A stretch of DNA of 5,179 bases. Source: an uncultured Clostridia bacterium. Lineage in GTDB: Bacteria; Bacillota; Clostridia; Christensenellales; Borkfalkiaceae. Position numbers and translations under genes: made by a program. Under the pieces are notes generated by a model. That model was given only the letters and a program-made list of their open reading frames with translations. It searched no databases and was not told where the DNA came from. This document shows, in pieces, positions 1-5,179 of the stretch (positions are counted from its first letter, which is position 1; the number at the start of each line of letters is the position of its first letter). The stretch spans positions 1 to 5,179 of the forward strand of contig CAMPBJ010000078.1 of NCBI GenBank assembly GCA_946637575.1, in the 5' to 3' direction.

Positions 1-1391
1 GAAACGGTAAACAGGGCTTTCCCCACGTTCCCGTAACTATCTTTTGCGGTATAAACTACCGTGTAAACGTCTTTATAGGATAAAAGTATCTTCCCGTCGA
101 TTACGGAAACGTTGGTCTCGCCGTCCGTAGAATATCCGCGGTAAACCGCTAAATCCACTCCGCCGACAAGGTTAACGTCTATCGCCCTTGCGGAAGGGAG
201 CGTAAATTCGTCGCCCACAGCACCGTAAACGCCCGTGGGGGTGGTCTTAACGCTATCAACTAAAATCGTCGGCGCGACGTCGTCAAAGTATTCTTTGTCC
301 GCAAGGTCTTTTAAGTTCTCGCCGCCGATGGAGACGATCTCCGTTTTTGCGTAAGTGGATTCGTACCCGTCCGCGTAGATCGTAACGAAAACTTCGCCCG
401 TGGTAAAGCCGGGGAACAAGTTACCCGCCGTGTAGATAAGCGGTTCGTCAAGGTCGGTAACCAAGAAGTTGTCTCCGCCGTTATAGGAGAGATACACGCG
501 GTTGGTCTTCATATCGTATTTCCAAACCGTACCCGTATTCATCGCGGTACGCATATTATACATACCCACGTTCATAGACCCGCTGCCCATCCACACTCTG
601 TAAACGCTTCCGTCGAGCGTAATTATTCTCGAAGGGCCGAGCACCTGCGTAACGCCCTTGTCCATACCCGTTACGGCTTGAAGGTTGGTCTTAACTCCCG
701 GGAACAGACAGCCGGTATAATTTACGGACTTTTGCATGCGGAGTTCTATATATACGTTCGGATCATAACAGTCGGTAAGGCGTACCCAGCCTTCCAAAAC
801 GTCGGGGATATACCTTCCGTCTTCGTCAAAATGCCCGTATCTTCCGTCAAGTTCGATGATCTCGGAAAGTCCGTCTTCGCCCGCATTTCTTAAATCAAGC
901 ACTTTATTATAGATAAAGGTCGTTCCGGACTTTAAGTCCACGAAAAGCCCGTCCTTTCCGCAGAAAAGTTTATTGTTCTCGTCGGTAACCGCTATCGTTC
1001 CGCCGGCGGGGTTTGAAAGCGTAAAGTAGTCGGAATACACTTCGACTTTCTGTATAGCGGTACAGGTTACGCCCGAATAGTCGAAAAAGTAGCGTAGTTC
1101 GTACGTACCCGTCTCGTTTACCCGTATTTTCCCTGCCTTAACTATCTTTCCGTCGGGATAGACGATAACGCCGTTCGTCGCGGTCTTTTCGCCGTAATAG
1201 TCGACCGTCGTGCTTTCAGGCACGTCGAGTTCGGTGTTTACGGCGACTCTTTTTGCCACCACGCCGTCGATTTCAAGCGTATATGCGCGCGCGGTGGTTT
1301 TATTGAGCGAGAGAACGCCGAATACGCCGAACGCTACGGCAAGGCATAAAAGAGCGACTGAAAGTATTATTTTACTCTTTATTGATCTCAT
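1..1391 (-). CDS. Secreted protein with N- and C-flanking Ig-like domains, 3' end outside window
   Basis: The frame reads open from ATG at 1391 to the left edge, giving 463 complete codons with no stop, so the C-terminus is missing. An in-frame TAA (1398-1400) lies just upstream, which fixes the ATG. Residues 1-36 look like a signal peptide: basic start (MRSIKSK), hydrophobic stretch from about 8 to 29, and an A-R-A cleavage site at 34-36. Residues 37-120 look like a small beta module ending in GTYELRYFFDYSG. Residues 371-463 form a second module that starts DDVAPTI and ends YTVVYTAKDSYGNVG, the typical last strands of bacterial Ig-like (Big_3/DUF5011/HYR-type) domains. The middle (about 122-363) is beta-rich with many Asp, Gly and Tyr; I do not recognise it, though a jelly-roll or LamG-like fold is possible. 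The gene starts 10 bases after the second permease and probably shares its transcript. A role in surface glycan binding or processing is inference. An enzyme domain or wall anchor could lie beyond the edge. Confidence 0.88.
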   Translation of the reverse strand, partial: MRSIKSKIILSVALLCLAVAFGVFGVLSLNKTTARAYTLEIDGVVAKRVAVNTELDVPESTTVDYYGEKTATNGVIVYPDGKIVKAGKIRVNETGTYELRYFFDYSGVTCTAIQKVEVYSDYFTLSNPAGGTIAVTDENNKLFCGKDGLFVDLKSGTTFIYNKVLDLRNAGEDGLSEIIELDGRYGHFDEDGRYIPDVLEGWVRLTDCYDPNVYIELRMQKSVNYTGCLFPGVKTNLQAVTGMDKGVTQVLGPSRIITLDGSVYRVWMGSGSMNVGMYNMRTAMNTGTVWKYDMKTNRVYLSYNGGDNFLVTDLDEPLIYTAGNLFPGFTTGEVFVTIYADGYESTYAKTEIVSIGGENLKDLADKEYFDDVAPTILVDSVKTTPTGVYGAVGDEFTLPSARAIDVNLVGGVDLAVYRGYSTDGETNVSVIDGKILLSYKDVYTVVYTAKDSYGNVGKALFTV

Positions 1392-1410
1392 CTTTATTTA
1401 ATCACTCCTT
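1392..1410 (-). promoter_or_regulatory. Distant ribosome binding site for the secreted Ig-like protein
   Basis: AAGGAG (1410-1405 on the minus strand) lies inside the last two codons of the second permease, directly before its TGA. The space from GGAG to the ATG at 1391 is 13 bases, longer than the usual 5-9, and the spacer is A/T-rich. Since an in-frame stop blocks any earlier start and the ATG leads straight into a good signal peptide, the start is kept; translation may be weaker than that of the permeases. Confidence 0.55.
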
Positions 1411-2367
1411 CATACCGCCCATTGTAAGGTTGGTCATAAGTTTTTTATTGAATACCGAGAAAATAAGGATTATCGGGATAGCGAACACCATTAAGGCGGC
1501 CATTCTCCTCGTCGCGTGGTTAAACGCGCTGCCCGAGTCGAGCGTCGTGGTGTAGTAGATAGCGTACGAGAGCGTCGGCTTCGACGGTAAGTACATCATA
1601 GGCGTCGTAAAGTCGTTCCAGAAGTTGACAAATAAAATCAAAAACACCGTAAAGAAAATATTCGCGGCAAGCGGGATATATATTCTGAACATTACCGAAA
1701 ATTGCGACGCGCCGTCTATTTCCGCCGCCTCCCCGTATCCGGACGAAAGCCCCCTAAAATATGCAAAGAAAATAAGAAAATAAATGTTCGTAAAACTTGC
1801 GCGTCTTAAAAACTCGCCTATAAAGGTGTTGTACAGCCTTAAAGAGCGCATGAGATTGATGGTAGAAGGCATCGCGCCGACGATAGGCGTCGCGATGACG
1901 AAAAGCACCAGCGCGTACAAAAAGCCCGCCACTTTGTTGCGGTACATCGCGCAAAGATAACCCATGTACATCGGCATAAACGCCGCGACGAGCGCGCTTC
2001 CGCCCGCGTATATAAACGTGTTGACGGTGCTGCTAAGTATATCCGCCCTTATCGGAGCGTTAACGCGTTCCTGCGTGAACAGACCGACGATGTAACTTTT
2101 GTAAAGGTCTAACCTTATGTTGTTTACCGCGTAGATAAAGTTGCCGAAAATATTATTCGGGTACTGACGGTCGAGCGACCACCACTTCATATTCGGAAGC
2201 CCGAAAACGTTTCCGTCCGTCTCCACGTCGAGATACTGTTTTAATGAAATGTTGATCCCGAGCAGGAAAAGCCCGAACATCAGTACGGTATAGAGTATCA
2301 GGGCTATAAGTAACACCGTAAAGAAGGCGTCAAGTTTAGTATGCTTTGCTTTGATCTTTTTACGCAT
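1402..2367 (-). CDS. ABC sugar transporter permease, MalG/UgpE-like (CUT1, COG0395 type)
   Basis: This is an inner component of a carbohydrate ABC importer, 321 residues, slightly longer than the usual 270-300 for MalG-like permeases. I see about six membrane segments, near residues 13-37, 110-138, 147-168, 190-206, 233-253 and 288-306. The EAA loop that docks on the ATPase is at 213-232 and is close to consensus (EAAEIDGA, ending in IYIP). The C-terminus (LTMGGMKE) resembles the LTxGAVKG tail common in MalG-type proteins. The stretch between the first and second helices (about 38-109) is long and contains aromatic and Asn-rich sequence (KWWSLDRQYPNN); the orientation of the family puts it outside the cell. 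The ATG is supported by an ideal ribosome site 5 bases upstream that overlaps the stop of the preceding permease. The partner is the permease at 2378-3328. Sugar class is assigned from family; the exact substrate is unknown. Confidence 0.95.
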   Translation of the reverse strand: MRKKIKAKHTKLDAFFTVLLIALILYTVLMFGLFLLGINISLKQYLDVETDGNVFGLPNMKWWSLDRQYPNNIFGNFIYAVNNIRLDLYKSYIVGLFTQERVNAPIRADILSSTVNTFIYAGGSALVAAFMPMYMGYLCAMYRNKVAGFLYALVLFVIATPIVGAMPSTINLMRSLRLYNTFIGEFLRRASFTNIYFLIFFAYFRGLSSGYGEAAEIDGASQFSVMFRIYIPLAANIFFTVFLILFVNFWNDFTTPMMYLPSKPTLSYAIYYTTTLDSGSAFNHATRRMAALMVFAIPIILIFSVFNKKLMTNLTMGGMKE

Positions 2368-2380
2368 ATACGCCTCCTTA
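2368..2380 (-). promoter_or_regulatory. Ribosome binding site overlapping the upstream stop codon
   Basis: On the minus strand, TAAGGAGG (2380-2373) is followed by a 5-base spacer and the ATG of the second permease. The TAA is also the stop of the first permease, so ribosomes finishing one gene sit on the start site of the next. This suggests translational coupling, which would help equal production of two subunits that pair in the membrane. The coupling itself is inference. Confidence 0.85.
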
Positions 2381-3328
2381 TTTTTCCGACGGGCTGAACG
2401 ACTCTAAAAGTTTCTTCACGCCGAAGGATATGGGGATTATGATAAAACTTATCATAACGCCGAACGCCGACAGCTGAGAGTAAGAGAGTTTACCGTTATC
2501 GGGGTTAGAAGTCCAAGCGGTGGACGGGATTATCTCCGAATCGTACGCTTGCTGGAACAGGTAGTACCCTACCGTTCTCATCCCCGGCGGAACGCCGAAC
2601 TTATCGTAGAAGGTAATTAAACTCATCTGATCGACGAACAGTTCCGCGATGCCGACAAGAACGAAAGTAACGAACGTGCCGTAGATCATAGGCACGGTGA
2701 TGTAAATAAGTTCTTTTATCGAAGTAACGCCGTCTATCTGCGCGGATTCCGAAATGCTTTCGTCGATAGCGGACATTGCGCTGGTAAAAATAAGCGTCTG
2801 TCCGGCAAAGCCAAGCCATAAATTAAAGAAAATTATGGTGGCAAAACTCGTTTCGGGGTTTGTAATAAGCCCGAATTCCATGCCGAATACCGACACTATC
2901 GCGTTATCCGCAAAGTACCTGAAAAGGTAAACCATTATTAAGTTTGAGATTATGTTCGGCAAAAAGAGTATTACCCTAAAAAATCTCGAACCGAACACGT
3001 GCTTATAAACGTAATAGGAAAAAAGGATCGAAACGGGAAGACCGATAAGAAGTTTGAACCCCCATAGAATAAGGGAGTTTGTTATCATCTTCCAGTTTTC
3101 GCCGTAGGAGAGCATCTTAAACACGACCGCAAAGTTTTCAAAACCCGCAAAGGAAGTTTTGTACCCCACTTCGCCGTTCGTCAGCGGTTCGTATTTTTTA
3201 AATGCCATCACTATCGCGTTTACGCTTATAACGCCGTAAAACAGCACGAAGAGTATGATAGGGATCACTATCATAAGTCCGAAGAATATATTCCGTTTAC
3301 GATCTCTCGTCAACACTTTCGCCTTCAT
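2378..3328 (-). CDS. ABC sugar transporter permease, MalF/UgpA-like (CUT1, COG1175 type)
   Basis: This is the first membrane subunit of the importer, 316 residues, normal for UgpA/LplB-like permeases. Membrane segments are visible near residues 14-42, 83-107, 115-138, 162-184, 215-235 and 285-305. RFFRVILFLPNIIS (115-128) matches the third-helix signature common in this family (KFFRxxFFLPxxxS). The EAA loop is at 194-213 (ESAQIDGV, ending in ITVP); the second position is Ser rather than Ala, while the Asp-Gly pair and terminal Pro are kept. About 45 residues (240-285, including NPDNGKLSYSQ) separate the last two helices and should face outside. The ATG at 3328 follows a GGAG motif with a 6-base spacer. 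It lies 34 bases after the lipoprotein gene and 10 bases before the second permease, the usual CUT1 order of binding protein, MalF-like, MalG-like. Confidence 0.95.
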   Translation of the reverse strand: MKAKVLTRDRKRNIFFGLMIVIPIILFVLFYGVISVNAIVMAFKKYEPLTNGEVGYKTSFAGFENFAVVFKMLSYGENWKMITNSLILWGFKLLIGLPVSILFSYYVYKHVFGSRFFRVILFLPNIISNLIMVYLFRYFADNAIVSVFGMEFGLITNPETSFATIIFFNLWLGFAGQTLIFTSAMSAIDESISESAQIDGVTSIKELIYITVPMIYGTFVTFVLVGIAELFVDQMSLITFYDKFGVPPGMRTVGYYLFQQAYDSEIIPSTAWTSNPDNGKLSYSQLSAFGVMISFIIIPISFGVKKLLESFSPSEK

Positions 3329-3362
3329 ATGCGTCTCCGTTTCGCCTGTGCGCTATAAGATT
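3329..3362 (-). promoter_or_regulatory. Short intergenic spacer with ribosome binding site for the first permease
   Basis: The 34-base gap between the lipoprotein stop and the first permease contains CGGAGA on the minus strand (GGAG at 3338-3335), six bases from the ATG. I see no convincing hairpin with a T-tract and no paired -35/-10 boxes, so the permeases are probably transcribed from the promoter upstream of the lipoprotein gene, beyond the right edge. In many such operons a weak stem here reduces permease expression; none is obvious by eye. Confidence 0.6.
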
Positions 3363-5179
3363 TTACGCCGTTAAATCCGTAAGTCCGTCCACGTCGGTTA
3401 CCGTACCGCTACCTTTATACATACCCGTCCACACGGCTTTTCCTATCGCCTGTTTTGTGAATATCTCTTCGACGGTCCTGTAACCCGCTTTTTTCTGTAT
3501 CGCTATCGCCTCGTAGAAACTTGCGGCGACTCCGCTTACCTTAAATATCGCGTTGTCCCAGCTTTGTTTGAACGCGGCGGTATTGCTCTTGAACGTTTCG
3601 TTATCGCCCGCAAAATAGACGACCTTGTTGTTACCCGTGCTTATCATTTTCAAAAGATGCGTGCCGTAAGAACTTATCTTCGCCTTATCCGTTTCGGAAA
3701 GGTCGTAGTTCATCGACCTTAAAATCGAAGTACCGGCGGTGTAAGCCGAAAGTTCCGCGTCGGTGTACAAGAACTTCAAAAAGTCCTTGCACGCGCGCAT
3801 AAGTCCGGGGTTAGATTCCACGTTCTTATTGATAACGAACATACCGTAGTTCATTTCAAGTAAGGTCTGCGGCTTTCCTTCGCCCTCGGTTACGGTCTCC
3901 TTAAAGTTGACGGGAAGGGGCATAACGCGAACGTCTCTTTCTTCGTGCATACCTGCGTCGAGATACCTTTCGTCCTCCCACATCTTAAAGTAGTTGTCGC
4001 CCTCGGTCGCCTCGTTATACCAGTAACTTCCGTCGAGGTGCATGGCGATCTTCGTTCTTCCGCTCGAATCGCTGAACACGAACTTACTCATAGCGGACTT
4101 CTGATCGTCGTTATTCGTTACCGACGGTCCGAACCACGATTTTTTCACGCAAAGATCCATAAACGCTTCCGCGTAGTATTTTTCGACCGCCCAGGTCGTG
4201 TAGTAACCGTTTTCTTCGGTAATTTCAACGACTTTGGTTTTCGGCTTTCTAACCGCTAAAACGGGGTTACCGCTACCGTCTACTCCGGGGAACAGATATT
4301 CTTCCGAAAATCCGGTAACTATTTCCGCTTCGCCGTCGAAGTTGTAGTTACCCATCGCCTTCTCGTACCCTAAAAGCGAAGTGTAGATCGCGGAGAGAAG
4401 GAAGTTGGAGTAATACTTATAACCGCCCGTAAAGTTGAACGGGTTTATGGTTTTCGTCTTCATGTATTCGCAAAGCGCGATGAGTTCGTACAAAGAAGAC
4501 GGCAGTCCGTCGTCCTCGGTGTTGAAAACTCCGTCAGGCCCGCAGGACTTCATATACTCGTAGTTGCCGTTCGCGTTCGGAAGGAAGAAGTACGTGTCCG
4601 CAAGAACTTCGGACTCGAACTCGACCAAAAGTCCTTCGTTAGAAGAGTCGGCTATCGTCTCTTCGTTGGCAAAGTAAAGATGATATCTGTCGAACAGATT
4701 TTTGTCGTACGATATCGTCGGGTAGTATTCGCAGGTAGGTCCGCCGTAATAATGCCCGTTGTACATATATCTCGAACGCTGTTCTTCGGAGATCTTGTCT
4801 AACGGTGAGATCGGAACGCCGTTGCGAAGGTCCGACTTTTCGGTAAGCACGTCGTCGATACAAAGAACCTTCCCCGCCCTCGCATCGTTTTCGATGCTCA
4901 TCTCGTCCATAAGATCGAATATCGCCGAACCCGAAGTCTCCGCGTTCTTAATTGACGGATCGGCTATCGCGCTGGGAAGGATCACAACGCCCTTCTTTCC
5001 GCTTTCGTATTCTTCGTCCGCCTTTAACTCGGAAAAGCGTTTGCCGGCTTCTTCAAGCCACTTAACGCCCGTTCCGCCGCTTTTAAGTTCAACGTAGATC
5101 TTCGTCTTCGAATCGTTGGCGTCGGGACCTGAACACCCGATTATTGCCACCGAGGAAAACACAAAAAGCAAACAACAAA
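3363..5179 (-). CDS. Extracellular solute-binding lipoprotein of a CUT1 sugar ABC transporter, 5' end outside window
   Basis: This binds the transported solute outside the membrane and delivers it to the two permeases downstream. The frame is open to the right edge. The first possible start inside the window is a TTG at 5171, but the frame continues upstream through two Cys codons and the visible part lacks the basic start of a signal peptide, so the true start is probably beyond the edge. Counting from that TTG, a hydrophobic stretch leads to a lipobox-like IIGC with the acylated Cys at residue 13 (codon 5133-5135), followed by a short polar linker. The mature part is about 590 residues, much longer than the usual 400-450 for this superfamily and nearer to large LplA-like lipoproteins. 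YMYNGHYYGGP (135-145) and YPTISYDKNLFDRY (150-163) match the place where such proteins usually read 'YxGKxYGxP...xxxxYNKxLF'. A GPDGVFNTEDDG loop (211-222) looks like a metal-binding turn, followed by LPSSLYELIALCEYMK, equivalent to 'P.TWDEF...CE.LK'. NYGMFVINKN (441-450) and the following CKDFLKFL region are typical of the C-terminal lobe. Substrate unknown. Confidence 0.93.
   Translation of the reverse strand, partial: CCLLFVFSSVAIIGCSGPDANDSKTKIYVELKSGGTGVKWLEEAGKRFSELKADEEYESGKKGVVILPSAIADPSIKNAETSGSAIFDLMDEMSIENDARAGKVLCIDDVLTEKSDLRNGVPISPLDKISEEQRSRYMYNGHYYGGPTCEYYPTISYDKNLFDRYHLYFANEETIADSSNEGLLVEFESEVLADTYFFLPNANGNYEYMKSCGPDGVFNTEDDGLPSSLYELIALCEYMKTKTINPFNFTGGYKYYSNFLLSAIYTSLLGYEKAMGNYNFDGEAEIVTGFSEEYLFPGVDGSGNPVLAVRKPKTKVVEITEENGYYTTWAVEKYYAEAFMDLCVKKSWFGPSVTNNDDQKSAMSKFVFSDSSGRTKIAMHLDGSYWYNEATEGDNYFKMWEDERYLDAGMHEERDVRVMPLPVNFKETVTEGEGKPQTLLEMNYGMFVINKNVESNPGLMRACKDFLKFLYTDAELSAYTAGTSILRSMNYDLSETDKAKISSYGTHLLKMISTGNNKVVYFAGDNETFKSNTAAFKQSWDNAIFKVSGVAASFYEAIAIQKKAGYRTVEEIFTKQAIGKAVWTGMYKGSGTVTDVDGLTDLTA

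Noticed and set aside
678..893. A 71-codon plus-strand frame in the left region, which might suggest that 1-1391 holds only small genes
   Set aside because: The minus strand reads open without interruption across the whole region with a signal peptide and Ig-like ends, which is far stronger evidence.
1210..1401. A 63-codon plus-strand frame with a hydrophobic end
   Set aside because: The hydrophobic tail is the reverse reading of the signal peptide of the secreted protein. Nothing else supports it.
3329..3362. A terminator or attenuator hairpin after the lipoprotein gene
   Set aside because: The 34 bases show no stem of useful length followed by a T-tract.
3945..4259. A 104-codon open frame on the plus strand
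   Set aside because: It is antisense to the C-terminal half of the solute-binding protein, has no domain, no operon partner and no clear ribosome site.
4759..5097. A 112-codon open frame on the plus strand opposite the lipoprotein gene
   Set aside because: It lies wholly antisense to a well-supported coding frame. Its product is Ser/Arg-rich with no recognisable domain, and I see no ribosome site. Open antisense frames are expected given this codon use.
5169..5171. TTG as the real start of the solute-binding protein
   Set aside because: The frame is open upstream to the window edge, and a lipoprotein signal starting here would lack its basic n-region and have only 12 residues before the Cys. 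A start beyond the edge is more likely.
1..5179. CRISPR array, tRNA or rRNA genes, insertion sequence ends, alternative genetic code
   Set aside because: No spaced direct repeats, RNA-like cloverleaf or terminal inverted repeats were seen. Coding frames fill the window, Trp is coded by TGG, and TGA ends the second permease in a normal position.

Overview
The window carries one tightly packed block of four genes, all on the minus strand and read right to left. In transcription order they are: a large lipoprotein that binds a solute (5' end beyond the right edge), two ABC-type sugar permeases, and a secreted protein with Ig-like domains (3' end beyond the left edge). The gaps are only 34, 10 and 10 bases, and I see no promoter or terminator between genes, so this looks like the interior of a single operon.

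The three transporter genes fit the CUT1 class of carbohydrate ABC importers. The lipoprotein would capture a sugar or oligosaccharide outside the membrane. The two six-helix permeases, each with a recognisable EAA loop, would form the channel. No ATPase gene is present here. In many Gram-positive bacteria such systems borrow a shared MsmX/MsiK-type ATPase encoded elsewhere, but the window cannot show whether that is so here. The substrate cannot be read from the sequence.

The fourth gene lies at 1-1391 and is open at the left edge. It encodes an exported protein with an Ig-like module near each end of the visible part, around a beta-rich middle of about 240 residues that I do not recognise. 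Its place directly behind the transporter genes suggests a surface role in binding or processing the same glycan, which is inference.

The organism is probably an uncultured member of the Bacillota (Clostridia-like). The evidence is the lipoprotein signal, strong AGGAGG-type ribosome sites, the CUT1 gene order without an ATPase, and an intermediate GC content with many CG-containing codons. TGA is used as a stop and TGG for Trp, so the genetic code looks standard. Coding sequence fills almost the whole window. I see no RNA gene, mobile element, CRISPR array or repeat array.
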